Numbered from the stretch's first letter, positions 17,361 through 27,498 are shown. The stretch: 64,000 nucleotides of DNA from Lacrimispora algidixylanolytica (GCF_003609635.1 NZ_MCIA01000031.1:332701-396700); one strand, 5' to 3'. Notes: a model not told the origin generated them from the sequence alone. Numbers and translations are program-made.

Positions 17361-18404
17361 TCACGGAATTACCCGGCGTATGGTAACCGGATTTCTGTAA
17401 TTCCACGTGGATATTTTGATCCCACTTCTTCGGTTTGCTGCATGAACAATTTGACCCTCGCCGATATACATGGCCACATGGTCGATCTGACTGCCGCTGG
17501 AATAGAACAACAAGTCTCCTGGCTCCATATTGGAAGCTGGAACTGCCTCGCCCTCTGATGCCTGCTGTCTTGAAGTCCGGTCAAGCTGTACTCCCGCTGC
17601 GTGCTCCATAACATACTGGACAAAACCGGAACAGTCCGCACCAGTATTAGGATTGGTACCTCCCCAGCGGTATGGCTTTCCAACAAAATTGACCGCATAA
17701 TTTACAACCTGGGAGCGTACATCACTGTTTATTTCCGCTTCCGGTATGGTGTAAGCTATGGTGGCGAATTCTGGGACATAAGCATAAGCAGGCTTACCCT
17801 TGTATTCTATTTGGGCCCAGCCTTTGGATCCGGAAAGGAACCGATAGGTTTCACCCTCATGGATCCTTCCAAGAATCTGGGCATCTGTATTTGGTTGACT
17901 GCGGACACGAAGTGTCTGGGTGTCTACACGAAGCATTAGCTTCATATCATAGTAGGCGATGGCTCTGGCTTCTTTTCCAGTTGCCAAATACTGTCCACAC
18001 ACATAACCGGTTATTTGACCCGATTTTATTTTGTACCAGCCATTCTCCTCCGAAAGCACACTGGCTCCGGAATGACTTCTTAATTTCCCTACTACTTCCG
18101 CATCATTCTTTGGTTCTTTTCTGATATTTAGGGAATCCTCTACAATCGCCACTCCTAGGTTACTAAAGATGGTGCGAAAGGTCCCAATTCTCATTTTATC
18201 CTGCGTAAGACCGGCCGTCTCTTCTCCAGACTTCTGCTTTGTGTTTTCCTGGTACTTGTCCATATAGACATCAATACCAGCTACCGGGGTACCGGTAGTC
18301 ACAGTCGTCTTGGTTCCTGCGGCCTGCACATCTGCTGCTGCGATCCATACGGCACTGCCGCATGCGATTGCAAAGCCCAGCAATTTCCATGCTTTGTCAG
18401 TCAT
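17361..18404 (-). CDS. Exported SH3b-SH3b-NlpC/P60 cell-wall hydrolase
   Basis: A signal peptide (KLLGFAIACGSAVWIAAADVQA) precedes two bacterial SH3 domains, SLNIRKEPKNDAEVVGKL and TLRVRSQPNTDAQILGRI, which bind peptidoglycan. The C-terminal NlpC/P60 domain follows: catalytic Cys in GADCSGFVQYV (near residue 257), His in HVAMYIG and a third polar residue in HAAN. It should cut gamma-D-glutamyl-diamino-acid bonds in peptidoglycan stems during growth or division. I choose ATG 18404 because AAGGA lies about 8 bases upstream; a TTG at 18422 would add six residues but has no good ribosome site. It is downstream of ribF, 74 bases away. Confidence 0.9.
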   Translation of the reverse strand: MTDKAWKLLGFAIACGSAVWIAAADVQAAGTKTTVTTGTPVAGIDVYMDKYQENTKQKSGEETAGLTQDKMRIGTFRTIFSNLGVAIVEDSLNIRKEPKNDAEVVGKLRSHSGASVLSEENGWYKIKSGQITGYVCGQYLATGKEARAIAYYDMKLMLRVDTQTLRVRSQPNTDAQILGRIHEGETYRFLSGSKGWAQIEYKGKPAYAYVPEFATIAYTIPEAEINSDVRSQVVNYAVNFVGKPYRWGGTNPNTGADCSGFVQYVMEHAAGVQLDRTSRQQASEGEAVPASNMEPGDLLFYSSGSQIDHVAMYIGEGQIVHAANRRSGIKISTWNYRNPVTIRRVIP

Positions 18405-18478
18405 ATGCACGTTCCTTCGCAAGTTTTAAATTTTAATCCAGGCAGACTAGCGCCCTTCTTTCACAACAGGATATTTAC

Positions 18479-19414
18479 TTACTCTGACAGGGTTTTTAAA
18501 TACTCCATACCGTAGTCCCTGTCCTTTTCTATCTGCACTTTTAACTGCTCCAATCCGTCAAATTTCCGTTCAGGGCGGACGAAGTGCAATAGTTGTACTT
18601 CTATAGTCTTTCCATAAATATCCTTATTCATACCATAAATATAAGTTTCTATTCCTACGGGGGATACGCCTTCCACGGTGGGCTTTTTTCCGATGTTGGT
18701 AATCCCTCCATAATACTTGCCATCTATATAAACCTTGGATACATAAACACCAAATATCGGTAGATGTTTTTCCGGTTCCGGAACGATATTAGCAGTTGGA
18801 AACCCTAATACAGGGCCTCCCAAATGATTGCCATGAACCACAGTTCCATGGACTGCGTAAGGTTCGCCTAAAAGCTCATTAGCCTTTTCCATATTACCTG
18901 CATCCAACAGCTCTCTGATGTAAGTACTGCTGATATCACGCAAATCATCTTTTTCTTTCTCAACCACAATCAATTCGTATCCATAACGGTCTTTCCACTG
19001 ATATAAGCTGTCCGCATTTCCTGCACCCATATAGCCAAAGGTACAATCCGTACCTACTACAATGGTTTTTGCATTCATCTGATCTATTAATATCTGCTTT
19101 ACAAACTCCTCAGGTTCCATGTGGGCAGTTTCTTTGGTAAAAGGGTACTCTACCAGATAATCAATGCCCATTCGCTCCAGATTGTTTTTTCTCTCCAGAT
19201 TCGTGGTAATGACCCGTTGAGTGCTCTCCATGTCTATGGCACTAGGGGACATATCAAAGGTAAAGATAGCGATCCCATATCCTTTTTTCCTTTTTACTTC
19301 TGCCATTTCCCATAGAAGCTTCTGGTGGCCCCTGTGACGTCCATCAAACTTTCCAAGAGTCACTACGGAAGGCTCTTCCATATGAAATTCCCTGGTTCCG
19401 GTTATATACTCCAT
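18479..19414 (-). CDS. ribF: Bifunctional riboflavin kinase / FAD synthetase
   Basis: The 311-residue enzyme converts riboflavin to FMN and FMN to FAD. The N-terminal adenylyltransferase has VTLGKFDGRHRGHQKLL (the usual GxFDGxHxGH) near residues 19-35 and a later SSTYIRELL segment. The C-terminal flavokinase has GPVLGFPTANI and YGGITNIGKKPT. The gene is the last of the translation cluster; its ribosome site GGAGG lies within the final codons of truB, two bases before the start, so the two are coupled. Length is normal. Confidence 0.97.
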   Translation of the reverse strand: MEYITGTREFHMEEPSVVTLGKFDGRHRGHQKLLWEMAEVKRKKGYGIAIFTFDMSPSAIDMESTQRVITTNLERKNNLERMGIDYLVEYPFTKETAHMEPEEFVKQILIDQMNAKTIVVGTDCTFGYMGAGNADSLYQWKDRYGYELIVVEKEKDDLRDISSTYIRELLDAGNMEKANELLGEPYAVHGTVVHGNHLGGPVLGFPTANIVPEPEKHLPIFGVYVSKVYIDGKYYGGITNIGKKPTVEGVSPVGIETYIYGMNKDIYGKTIEVQLLHFVRPERKFDGLEQLKVQIEKDRDYGMEYLKTLSE

Positions 19415-19416
19415 CT

Positions 19417-20319
19417 TTAATTTCCTCCCAGAAATACCTTTTGGGGTTTAAGAATGTTTCTTTCTTTGTCAGGCTCATAAACTCCAATAAATTGATTCTC
19501 ACTGTCATAAACTCTGAGCGGACCTTCCTCCGGTGCAGAACTTTCCTGGGCCTGATCTCTTAAAAATGGATTTCCATTATGAACCAATTTATCAAACTCC
19601 GGCTTCATGACAATTGCGGGATAGTCATTAAATACCTTGTCCACTGCAAGGATTCGTTCTCCCAAAGTTCCTTCATCTCTTAGTTCTTCAATTTGAGACA
19701 GAGTAAGACTGTCTTTTAAAAGAAAACCTGAGACCTGAGTACGGACTAATGAATCCATGCAGCCTCCGCAGCCCAGTTTTCTTCCTATATCATAGCAAAG
19801 GGTACGGATATAAGTTCCCTTAGAGCACGTCACGGTCATTGTGACTCTAGGAAGCTCTATGTGATCCACCCGTATCTCCAAAATTTCTACTGGTCTTGCT
19901 TTACGCTCCACTTCTATGCCTTCTCTGGCAAGCTCGTAAAGCTTCTTTCCATCTATTTTGAGAGCAGAATACATGGGCGGAATCTGATTATAAGGACCAA
20001 GAAAGCTTAAGACTGCCTCCCTAACCTCATCTTCCTTTGCATGAACCGGATATTCAGCCAGAATCGTTCCTGTCATATCCTGAGTATCTGTTTCCTTACC
20101 CAGAAGCATAACTGCTTCATAGGTTTTGGTCTTATCCGTGAGCAAATCGCAAAGCTTTGTTGCCTTACCCAGGCAGACTGGGAGTACTCCCTCTGCCATG
20201 GGGTCTAAGGTACCGGTATGTCCTATTTTTTTCTGCTTTAAAATACCCCTCATTTTCGCTACGACGTCATGAGAGGTAAATCCTTTTTCTTTATACACAT
20301 TGATGATGCCGTCTGCCAT
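19417..20319 (-). CDS. truB: tRNA pseudouridine-55 synthase
   Basis: The 300-residue product isomerises U55 in the T-loop of tRNAs. GIINVYKEKGFTSHDVVAKMR at the N-terminus, KIGHTGTLDPMAEGVLPVCLG (catalytic Asp in TLDP near residue 39), and YSALKIDGKKLYELAREG are diagnostic. SKGTYIRTLCYDIG is the conserved later motif. The C-terminal part (about 225-300) is variable and may be a short PUA-like tail. It lies between a DHH phosphoesterase and ribF in the usual Firmicutes order. Confidence 0.97.
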   Translation of the reverse strand: MADGIINVYKEKGFTSHDVVAKMRGILKQKKIGHTGTLDPMAEGVLPVCLGKATKLCDLLTDKTKTYEAVMLLGKETDTQDMTGTILAEYPVHAKEDEVREAVLSFLGPYNQIPPMYSALKIDGKKLYELAREGIEVERKARPVEILEIRVDHIELPRVTMTVTCSKGTYIRTLCYDIGRKLGCGGCMDSLVRTQVSGFLLKDSLTLSQIEELRDEGTLGERILAVDKVFNDYPAIVMKPEFDKLVHNGNPFLRDQAQESSAPEEGPLRVYDSENQFIGVYEPDKERNILKPQKVFLGGN

Positions 20320-20331
20320 CGTCCGTTTCTC

Positions 20332-21282
20332 CTAATTAAGCTGTTTTACAATCTGATCGGACAGATTGTTAATCACATCATGAACGCTCCCTACCATTGT
20401 GCAGCCAGCCGCCTTTTTATGACCGCCCCCGCCAAAGTAAAAAGCGATCTTGCTCACATCAAGTTCAGCCGTAGAACGAAGGCTCACTTTATATTCCCTA
20501 CAGCCAGTTTCATACATGAAAATGGCACATTCCACACCTTCTGTGATCCGAAGTTGGTCAATGATTCCATCCATGTCACTTCCTGAGACGCCGTAGAACT
20601 CCATGTCCTTTTTGTTTATCACACTAAAAATACATTGATTGTCATGAAATGAGATACTTTCTAGCAATGCTCTTCCTAGTATCTGATTTTGTATATATGT
20701 TTTCCGGTAAAAACTATCATCGATGATTTTGGAAAAATTAATCCCTTTTTCCATCAGCTTTCCGGCTATTTCCATGGTCTTTCTGGATGTAGAGTCGTAC
20801 TTAAACACTCCCGTATCATGTATGATACCAGTATAAATACATTCTGCCACTTCCTTACTGATTTTGTTCTCATTAAGAAGTCCATAAAGCACTTCACAAG
20901 TGGAACTTGCATGCCCTTCCACAATGTTCTCACCTGCATATCCTATGTTGGTGATGTGATGGTCCACACAAATGCTTTTTTTTGCCGCATTCAGATATTT
21001 AACTGCTTCTCCAAGACGAAGGGTATCGCTGCAGTCAAGACATAAACACAGGTCATATTCTTTGTCCTCGGAAAAATCACTGACAATATGATCAAAATGA
21101 TTCAGATAATTAAATTTATCAGACGGTTTTTCAAGATATACCACCGCCTCCACCTGAGGATAATTCTCTTTTAAGTAGTTAAATGCCGCCAGACAGGAAC
21201 CTACGCAGTCCCCGTCCGGACGGACATGGCCCATAATGGCCGCATTCTTTACATTTTCAAGGATTGTATCAAGGTAACTCAA
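20332..21282 (-). CDS. nrnA: DHH-family phosphoesterase (NrnA-like oligoribonuclease / pAp phosphatase)
   Basis: The 316-residue protein has the DHH signatures MGHVRPDGDCVGSCLA (about residues 18-33), LCLDCSDTLRLG, CVDHHITN (DHH near 104) and a C-terminal DHHA1 domain ending FGGGGHKKAAGC. Relatives degrade nanoRNA to mononucleotides and dephosphorylate pAp. Translation appears to start at TTG 21282, preceded by AAGGAGGTG; no better ATG is close. It sits between rbfA and truB, as in many Clostridia. Confidence 0.92.
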   Translation of the reverse strand: MSYLDTILENVKNAAIMGHVRPDGDCVGSCLAAFNYLKENYPQVEAVVYLEKPSDKFNYLNHFDHIVSDFSEDKEYDLCLCLDCSDTLRLGEAVKYLNAAKKSICVDHHITNIGYAGENIVEGHASSTCEVLYGLLNENKISKEVAECIYTGIIHDTGVFKYDSTSRKTMEIAGKLMEKGINFSKIIDDSFYRKTYIQNQILGRALLESISFHDNQCIFSVINKKDMEFYGVSGSDMDGIIDQLRITEGVECAIFMYETGCREYKVSLRSTAELDVSKIAFYFGGGGHKKAAGCTMVGSVHDVINNLSDQIVKQLN

Positions 21283-21294
21283 AGGTGCACCTCC

Positions 21295-21657
21295 TTAATC
21301 TTTGATATCTTTTGTAACCTCATCAATCAGTCTTGACATATTGACACCGTATTCAATGGACTGATCTAAAATGAACTTAATTTGTGGTGTATTACGAAGA
21401 TTAACTCTTCTTGCTAGTTCTCTGCGGATATAGCCTTCTGCACTCTTTAAGCCTTCAATCGTCGCTTTTCCAGCTTCTTCATCTCCAAGTATACTGATAT
21501 ATGCCTTGCAGAATTTTAAGTCAGGAGTCACCTCAACAGAAACTACGGATGTCATAGGATGAATCCTTGGATCTTTGATTCCCAGACGGATGATTTCACT
21601 TAACTCCCTCTGGACCTCCATATTGATTCTTGTATTTTTTATACTGTTTTTACGCAT
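21295..21657 (-). CDS. rbfA: Ribosome-binding factor A
   Basis: The 120-residue protein assists 30S subunit maturation by binding the 5' helix region of 16S rRNA. The KH-like core reads INMEVQRELSEIIRLGIKDPRIHPMTSV, then VTPDLKFCKAYISILG and LRNTPQIKFILDQSIEYG. I start at ATG 21657 (MRKNSIKNTR), which has AAAGGAATAAC before it; upstream in-frame codons lack a ribosome site. It follows infB by 88 bases. Confidence 0.96.
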   Translation of the reverse strand: MRKNSIKNTRINMEVQRELSEIIRLGIKDPRIHPMTSVVSVEVTPDLKFCKAYISILGDEEAGKATIEGLKSAEGYIRRELARRVNLRNTPQIKFILDQSIEYGVNMSRLIDEVTKDIKD

Positions 21658-21745
21658 GTTATTCCTTTCGCTTTTCATCCACATATTCAAAAAGACCAGC
21701 CCGCAATCACGGGCTCATCTTTCTAAAATCCAGGTGAAATGGTTC

Positions 21746-24700
21746 CTAGCGGGGAACCTCCACCATGGCATATGCTTCAATCATATCATCTTCCTGGATA
21801 TCATTAAACTTCTCAAATACAAGACCACATTCATAACCAGTTGCTACTTCTTTTACATCATCTTTAAATCTCTTTAAGGATGCTAATGGTCCATCGTAAA
21901 TCTTCTCTCCAGCTCTTGTGATACGTACGCTGCAGCCTCTTACGAATTTTCCATCCAGGATATAGGAACCAGCAATGGTACCAACACCAGATGCTTTAAA
22001 GGTCTGACGGACAATGGCATGACCAGTAATCTGCTCTTCAAAGATTGGATCAAGCATACCCTTTAAGGCTGCTTCTACATCTGCAATCGCCTGATAGATT
22101 ATTTTGTAAAGTCTTAAATCTACTTTTTCTCGGTCCGCAATGGATTTTGCTGTTACATCAGGTCTTACATTAAAACCAATGATAATAGCGTTTGATGCGG
22201 AAGCCAAGGATACATCGGACTCATTGATGGCACCAACGCCTCCATGAATTACCTTTACCATAACTTCTTCATTAGACAACTTCAAAAGACTCTGTTTTAC
22301 CGCTTCTACAGATCCCTGAACATCAGCCTTTACAATGATTGGCAGTTCTTTAATATTTCCTGCCTTGATCTGGCTGAATAAACCATCTAATGATAACTTA
22401 GCTTTTGTATCTTCCAGTAATTTATTCTTTCCTTCGGAAATAAATGTATCAGCAAAGCTTCTTGCGTCCTTCTCTGTGTCAGTTCCAACAAGAACTTCTC
22501 CAGCATTTGGAACGTCGTTAAGACCTAAAATCTCTACTGGTGTGGATGGGCCAGCCTCTTTCACTCTGCGGCCTTTGTCATCCATCATAGCGCGGACTTT
22601 TCCATAACAAGAACCTGCTGCAACGGTATCGCCAACACGTAAAGTACCCTTTTGTACCAATACGGTAGCAACTGGACCTTTACCCTTGTCAAGCTCTGCC
22701 TCAATAATAAGACCTCTTGCATGGCGGTTTGGATTCGCCTTTAATTCTTTCACTTCAGAAGTAAGAAGAATCATCTCTAGAAGTTCTTTGATTCCTTCTT
22801 TGGTATGTGCAGATACTGGTACAAAGACTGTGCTACCGCCCCAATCTTCAGAAATCAGTTCATGCTCGGACAATTCCTGTTTTGTACGGTCGATATTTGC
22901 ACTTGGCTTATCAATTTTATTGATTGCAACAATAATCTCTACTCCTGCAGCCTTTGCATGGTTAATCGCCTCAACAGTCTGTGGCATTACACCGTCGTCT
23001 GCTGCAACAACAAGGATAGCAATATCTGTAGACTGGGCACCTCTCATACGCATAGCAGTAAAGGCCTCATGTCCTGGCGTATCTAAAAATGTGATCTTCT
23101 GTCCGTTGATTTCGACTGTATAAGCACCGATATGCTGGGTAATACCGCCTGCTTCTCTGGTGGTTACACTCGTCTGACGGATTGCATCAAGAAGTGAAGT
23201 TTTACCGTGATCAACATGGCCCATAACGCATACTACTGGCGGTCTGGTTACCATAGTCGTGGCATCTTCTTCTTCCTCTTTTAACAACTCTTCTATTACA
23301 TCAATCTTAATTTCTTTTTCGCAGAGCACTTCGTATTCCATAGCAATCTCTTCTGCCTGCTCAAAGTCGACATCTGTATTTAAAGTAACGATTTTGCCCT
23401 GTAAAAACAGTTTTTTTACGATAGCTGATGGCTGAAGTTTCATCTTTTCTGCAAGCTCTTTGATGGTCAGGATTTCTGGAAGTATAATAGTCTTTACTTC
23501 CTGAACCTTAGCCTCTCTGTGAGACGGTGGCTGAATGGCACCTTTAAAGCCCTTACCGCCTTTTGCCTGACCCTTGTTAGCAACATCATCTTTATCTCTC
23601 TTATCGAATCTATCATTCTTATAGGTATTCTTTACAGCAGCACGGTTGTTGGTTGGCTTTGACTGGATTGGAGTATCAAAGGACTTTGTTCCAGCATCTC
23701 TACCAGTACGACCTCCTGGTCCCTGTGGTCTTCCATCACGATTTCCCTGATAGCCGCCCTGTCCTTGTGGTCTTCCATCACGGTTTCCCTGATAGCCGCC
23801 CTGACCCGCTGGTCTGTTTCCTTGATAACCGCCCTGGCCCGGTGGTCTGTTACCCTGATAACCGCCCTGACCCGCTGGTCTGTTTCCTTGATAGCCACCC
23901 TGACCCGCTGGTCTGTTTCCTTGGTAGCCACCCTGACCCGCTGGTCTGTTTCCTTGATAACCGCTACCTTCTGGTCTGTTACCCTGATAGCCGCCCTGAC
24001 CTGGAGGTCTGTTTCCTTGGTAACCACCCTGACCCTGTGGTCTGTTTCCTTGATAGCCGCTACCCTCTGGTCTATTACCCTGATAGCCGCCCTGACCCGC
24101 CGGTCTGTTTCCTTGATAGCCGCCTTGACCCTGTGGTCTGTTTCCTTGATAGCCGCCCTGACCCTGTGGTCTGTTTCCTTGATAGCCGCTACCCTCTGGT
24201 CTATTTCCCTGATAGCCGCCCTGACCCGCCGGTCTGTTTCCTTGATAGCCGCTACCTTCTGGTCTGTTTCCTTGATAGCCGCCCTGACCCTGTGGTCTGT
24301 TTCCTTGATAACCACCCTGACCTTCTGGTCTGTTACCTTGGTAGCCACCCTGGCCCTGTGGTCTATTACCCTGGTAACCACCCTGGCCCTGTGGTCTATT
24401 ACCCTGGTAACCGCCCTGGCCCTGTGGTCTATTTCCTTGGTAACCACCCTGGCCCTGTGGTCTATTACCCTGGTAGCCGCCCTGACCTTGTGGTCTGCTG
24501 CCTTGGTAGCCAGTAGCGTTGTCTTTGTTCCCATCCGTAGTTGGTGTGGTAGACTGCTCGCCTACTTGCTGACTTCTTGCGGGATACTCTCTTTGAGCAC
24601 CAGGCTGGCTTGGTCTTTGATTACTTGTGCCCTGGCCCTGTGGCTTATTCTGCGCATTCTGGGGACGAAATACTGCTGCTATTTTCTTCTTTGGTGCATC

Positions 24701-24901
24701 CGGATCATCTCCACCTGATGCCTCTGTATGTCCTTGGGTGCTTGTTTTGCTATGGCCGCCCACTTCTTTTTTTACAATTGATGCCTGTTCTTCTGAAATA
24801 TTTGATGAACTTTTTAAACTTACATTGTGTTTTTCCAATATATCCAGTATCTCCTTACTGCTGTCTTTGCCGAGTTCCTTTGCCAGATCATATACTCTCA
24901 T
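21746..24901 (-). CDS. infB: Translation initiation factor IF-2 with a long Gly/Gln/Arg/Pro repeat insert
   Basis: The 1051-residue GTPase places fMet-tRNA on the 30S subunit. Order: an N-terminal helical IF2_N-like domain ([22 protein letters not shown]); a low-complexity linker of about 24 units of GYQGNRPxGQG (about residues 130-395); a second IF2_N module ([23 protein letters not shown]); G1 GHVDHGKTS near 560; and G3 DTPGHEAF, G4 NKID, then domains II-IV. I place the start at 24901 because GGAGG lies 6-7 bases upstream; an ATG four codons earlier overlaps that ribosome site. The start lies inside the end of the L7Ae-like gene. The total length is well above the roughly 700-900 usual, due to the insert. 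Confidence 0.97.
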   Translation of the reverse strand: MRVYDLAKELGKDSSKEILDILEKHNVSLKSSSNISEEQASIVKKEVGGHSKTSTQGHTEASGGDDPDAPKKKIAAVFRPQNAQNKPQGQGTSNQRPSQPGAQREYPARSQQVGEQSTTPTTDGNKDNATGYQGSRPQGQGGYQGNRPQGQGGYQGNRPQGQGGYQGNRPQGQGGYQGNRPQGQGGYQGNRPEGQGGYQGNRPQGQGGYQGNRPEGSGYQGNRPAGQGGYQGNRPEGSGYQGNRPQGQGGYQGNRPQGQGGYQGNRPAGQGGYQGNRPEGSGYQGNRPQGQGGYQGNRPPGQGGYQGNRPEGSGYQGNRPAGQGGYQGNRPAGQGGYQGNRPAGQGGYQGNRPPGQGGYQGNRPAGQGGYQGNRDGRPQGQGGYQGNRDGRPQGPGGRTGRDAGTKSFDTPIQSKPTNNRAAVKNTYKNDRFDKRDKDDVANKGQAKGGKGFKGAIQPPSHREAKVQEVKTIILPEILTIKELAEKMKLQPSAIVKKLFLQGKIVTLNTDVDFEQAEEIAMEYEVLCEKEIKIDVIEELLKEEEEDATTMVTRPPVVCVMGHVDHGKTSLLDAIRQTSVTTREAGGITQHIGAYTVEINGQKITFLDTPGHEAFTAMRMRGAQSTDIAILVVAADDGVMPQTVEAINHAKAAGVEIIVAINKIDKPSANIDRTKQELSEHELISEDWGGSTVFVPVSAHTKEGIKELLEMILLTSEVKELKANPNRHARGLIIEAELDKGKGPVATVLVQKGTLRVGDTVAAGSCYGKVRAMMDDKGRRVKEAGPSTPVEILGLNDVPNAGEVLVGTDTEKDARSFADTFISEGKNKLLEDTKAKLSLDGLFSQIKAGNIKELPIIVKADVQGSVEAVKQSLLKLSNEEVMVKVIHGGVGAINESDVSLASASNAIIIGFNVRPDVTAKSIADREKVDLRLYKIIYQAIADVEAALKGMLDPIFEEQITGHAIVRQTFKASGVGTIAGSYILDGKFVRGCSVRITRAGEKIYDGPLASLKRFKDDVKEVATGYECGLVFEKFNDIQEDDMIEAYAMVEVPR
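23716..24510 (-). repeat. About 24 tandem copies of a 30-39 bp coding repeat in infB
   Basis: The unit is mostly 33 bases, encoding GYQGNRP(Q/A/E/P)GQG. Four copies are 30 bases (ending PEGSG) and two near the 3' end are 39 bases ([13 protein letters not shown]). Codon-level changes are scattered, so copies are homogenised but not identical. The repeat opens long reading frames on both strands, none of which looks like a separate gene. Confidence 0.95.
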
Positions 24902-25286
24902 GCTTTCCTCCATTCTGTGCGCACTCTACAGCACATGCGGGTAGATGTGAAGGCTCATTCTCACACTCACTACCGACCATTGTATTCATTAGTTTCACGA
25001 CTGCCTTAGCAAACCCATTATCTATGATAACAAGAGACGCCCTCATCTCCTTGCCCATAGCGTGGCCCAGTTCATCTTTACTTGCAAAGAAGTAGATTGG
25101 AACTTTATAGAAAGTACACATGTTGGTAAACATCTTTTTTGTATTATCCGAGGCTTCTTCTGAAACGATTACTAATGACGCTTTTCCTGATTTTACAGAT
25201 TTTTCTGTCATAAACTCACCACTGCCAATTTTTCCTGCTTTGGTGGCTAGACCAATCAGATTCAGGATCTTCTGTTTGTTATCCAA
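24888..25286 (-). CDS. L7Ae-family RNA-binding protein (YlxQ-like)
   Basis: The 132-residue product has a ribosomal L7Ae/L30e/S12e fold over its first 100 residues: [45 protein letters not shown] and [28 protein letters not shown]. Members bind kink-turn RNAs. The tail (residues about 105-132, with several Cys and His) is less usual for the family. TTG 25286 is the probable start, with AAGGAG about 9 bases upstream. It overlaps rnpM by 8 bases and infB by 14 bases, so all three are translationally coupled. Confidence 0.9.
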   Translation of the reverse strand: MDNKQKILNLIGLATKAGKIGSGEFMTEKSVKSGKASLVIVSEEASDNTKKMFTNMCTFYKVPIYFFASKDELGHAMGKEMRASLVIIDNGFAKAVVKLMNTMVGSECENEPSHLPACAVECAQNGGKHESI

Positions 25287-25548
25287 TCTGCTCCATCTCC
25301 TTTTCCATTGCTTCGTATACTTCCTTTGGAATTGCCATCTTAAAGGAACGTTCCAGTCCTTTATTCTTCACTGCCTTACGGAAACACTCCATAGATGCGC
25401 AGAGATAAGCACCACGGCCGTTTTTACGACCGGTTGCATCAAGAATAATATCATCCTCCGAGGTCTTTAACACACGAATCATCTCTTTTTTACTTTTCAT
25501 CTCACCACAGCCAATACACTGTCTGAGTGGTATTTTTTTTGTACTCAA
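25279..25548 (-). CDS. rnpM: YlxR / RNase P modulator RnpM
   Basis: The 89-residue protein has the YlxR pattern PLRQCIGCGEMKSKKEMIRVL, then DATGRKNGRGAYLCASMECFRKA. The two Cys pairs could hold a metal. The B. subtilis homologue binds the RNA of RNase P and modulates it. The start seems to be TTG 25548 with AGGAAG upstream. It lies between nusA and the L7Ae-like gene, its standard place in Firmicutes. Confidence 0.92.
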   Translation of the reverse strand: MSTKKIPLRQCIGCGEMKSKKEMIRVLKTSEDDIILDATGRKNGRGAYLCASMECFRKAVKNKGLERSFKMAIPKEVYEAMEKEMEQIG

Positions 25549-25571
25549 GTTTCGATCACTTCCTGTTTTCT

Positions 25572-26774
25572 TTATTCCTGGTTATTACCGTCCTGGCTAT
25601 CTTCTGGGGAGCCGCTCTGATACTCTTCCTGGTAGTCTGATACTTCTTTATCGCCGCCTTCCTGGTATTCATTTCTAAAATCTTCAAAGGATGTACTCGC
25701 ATCCTGATATTCCAGACCAAGTTCTTCAAATAGACCAAGTTCTCTCGCCTGTGTTTCACTCTTAATATCAATCTTATATCCAGTCAGTCTTGCTGCAAGT
25801 CTCGCATTCTGCCCTTCCTTACCTATGGCAAGAGATAGCTGATAATCTGGAACAATTACCTGGGCTTCTTTTGATTCTTCATCTGCCACAACACAGATAA
25901 CCTTAGCAGGACTTAGTGCGTTCTCAATTAAGTATGCTGGATTGTCATCCCAACTAATGATATCAATCTTCTCGCCTCTTAATTCATTGACGATAGAATT
26001 AACTCTAGCACCGTTTAAGCCTACGCAAGCGCCAACCGGATCAACATTAACTTCATTAGATTTTACTGCAATTTTCGTTCTGGAACCAGCCTCTCGTGCA
26101 ATGGCTTTGATCTCTACGGTTCCGTCTTTTACTTCCGTAACCTCAGATTCAAACAATCGCTTTACTAGGTCTGGGTGTGTTCTGGAAACAGAAATTCTTG
26201 GACCCTTTGGAGTATCTTTTACTTCCAGAACAAGAACCTTGATTCTTTCGGTAGCTTTAAATACTTCACTTCTTACCATCTCAGTTTCGTTTAAGATGGC
26301 GTCTACCTTACCAAGATTAATGCTCACGTTTCTGCCCAAATATCTCTGTACAATCCCTGTAACAACTTCTCGTTCCTGGCAGGTCCAGTCGTTAAACAGT
26401 GACTTTCTTCCTTCTTCACGGATTTTTTGTAAGATCACGTTCTTGGCATTCTGAGTTGCAATTCTTCCAAACTTCTTTGAATCTATCTGACAATGAATTA
26501 CATCTCCAACCTCATATTTAGGATTTGCCATCTTCGCATCTGCGAGGCTGATCTGAAGCAGAGGATCTTCAACTGTTTCAACCACTTCTTTTTCTGCAAA
26601 TACATTAAAATCACAAGTATCACGATTAATGCTGACTTTAACATTATCTGCTTTTCCAAAATGGTTCTTGCACGCTGTCAAGAGAGAATTTTCAATCGCT
26701 TCTAAGAGGGTTTCCTTGCTTATGTTATTCTCTTTTTCCAGAATATTCAATGCTTCTAACAGTTCCTTATTCAT
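25572..26774 (-). CDS. nusA: Transcription termination/antitermination factor NusA
   Basis: The 400-residue product binds RNA polymerase and nascent RNA. N-terminal domain: [33 protein letters not shown]1 domain: [24 protein letters not shown]. Two KH domains: [29 protein letters not shown] and [24 protein letters not shown]. The final about 45 residues are acidic ([19 protein letters not shown]), lacking the extra AR repeats of Proteobacteria. It follows rimP by 29 bases and has AGGAGGATAAATAA before the ATG. Confidence 0.97.
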   Translation of the reverse strand: MNKELLEALNILEKENNISKETLLEAIENSLLTACKNHFGKADNVKVSINRDTCDFNVFAEKEVVETVEDPLLQISLADAKMANPKYEVGDVIHCQIDSKKFGRIATQNAKNVILQKIREEGRKSLFNDWTCQEREVVTGIVQRYLGRNVSINLGKVDAILNETEMVRSEVFKATERIKVLVLEVKDTPKGPRISVSRTHPDLVKRLFESEVTEVKDGTVEIKAIAREAGSRTKIAVKSNEVNVDPVGACVGLNGARVNSIVNELRGEKIDIISWDDNPAYLIENALSPAKVICVVADEESKEAQVIVPDYQLSLAIGKEGQNARLAARLTGYKIDIKSETQARELGLFEELGLEYQDASTSFEDFRNEYQEGGDKEVSDYQEEYQSGSPEDSQDGNNQE

Positions 26775-26803
26775 TTATTTATCCTCCTAATGTTTCTTAC
26801 TGT

Positions 26804-27271
26804 TTAGAAATCAAATGCCAGCCGAATCAGTGCAATTTCCGAACGATTAATCATAAGCTCGGTTCCATCTTCCAGTGCTATTGTCACAGTTTCTTTATTA
26901 TAAGACTGCAATGTTCCATTGAATTCTTTTTGTTTATTAAGCGCTTTATATAAACGGATATCCACTTCTGCTCCAATGCTTCGTTCAAAGTCTTTATCCT
27001 TTTTCAGCGGCCTTCCAAGTCCCGGGGAGCTGACTTCTAAAATGTAGCTGTCTGTAATGAAATCATTCTCATCAAGCCATTCTCCCAACTTGCGACTAAT
27101 GATCTCACAGTCATCTACTGCAATTCCGCCTTCTTTATCTATATACGCACGTAAATACCAGTTTCCTGCTTCTTTTACATATTCCACATCAACCAGTTCA
27201 TAATTGTATTCTTTCATAAGTGGCATCAAAAAGCTCTCTGTCTTTGCTTCATAATCTTCCCTTTTTGCCAT
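26804..27271 (-). CDS. rimP: Ribosome maturation factor RimP
   Basis: The 155-residue protein acts in 30S assembly. Conserved stretches: LVDVEYVKEAGNWYLRAYIDKEGGIAVDDCEIISRKLGEWLDE, then SYILEVSSPGLGRPLKKDKDFERSIG, where VSSPGLxRPL is diagnostic. I start at ATG 27271 (MAKREDYEAK), preceded by GGGAGGAAG; the longer frame upstream runs through the leader hairpin. It is the first gene of a nine-gene translation operon running through ribF. Confidence 0.96.
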   Translation of the reverse strand: MAKREDYEAKTESFLMPLMKEYNYELVDVEYVKEAGNWYLRAYIDKEGGIAVDDCEIISRKLGEWLDENDFITDSYILEVSSPGLGRPLKKDKDFERSIGAEVDIRLYKALNKQKEFNGTLQSYNKETVTIALEDGTELMINRSEIALIRLAFDF

Positions 27272-27298
27272 CTTCCTCCCACCTTTCCAAACAAATGG

Positions 27299-27324
27299 AA
27301 AGAGTGGACTTGCGCCCACTCTTT
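27299..27324 (-). promoter_or_regulatory. Leader hairpin with GNRA loop upstream of rimP
   Basis: On the minus strand AAAGAGTGGGC and GTCCACTCTTT pair over 11 positions around a GCAA tetraloop, about 30 bases after the promoter and about 28 before the ATG. It is not followed by a T run, so it is more likely an mRNA leader element than a terminator. Confidence 0.6.
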
Positions 27325-27353
27325 ATCCGTCAAACATTCATGTTATCCATAGT

Positions 27354-27382
27354 AGTATAGCACTATTCCCTCGCTATTGCAA
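27354..27382 (-). promoter_or_regulatory. Promoter of the rimP-nusA-infB operon
   Basis: On the minus strand TTGCAA (27377-27382), 17 bases, TATACT (27354-27359). Transcription would begin near 27347, giving a leader of about 75 bases that contains the GNRA hairpin. Confidence 0.8.
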
Positions 27383-27469
27383 GGGCTTTTTCTTATTTCT
27401 AAGGTTATTACTGGAAAATCCCATGAATCTTTTGTATTCGACAAATAGGAGGAAAATAGTAGACATATC

Positions 27470-27498
27470 TTCACACTCCTTTTTTTCATACATATTAT
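27470..27498 (+). promoter_or_regulatory. Probable promoter of the two-gene ABC importer
   Basis: TTCACA (27470-27475), 17 bases, TATTAT (27493-27498), about 43 bases upstream of the ATG at 27542, which has AAGGAGGGCCC. Confidence 0.5.

Noticed and set aside
23716..24510. CRISPR-like periodic repeat
   Set aside because: Units abut with no unique spacers and translate into a regular peptide in the infB frame; no cas genes nearby.
23653..24718. Several long reading frames on both strands across the infB repeat, one of 287 and one of 317 codons on the plus strand
   Set aside because: They mirror the 33-bp repeat, have no ribosome sites, and give monotonous compositions (e.g. [10 protein letters not shown]); they are shadows of infB.
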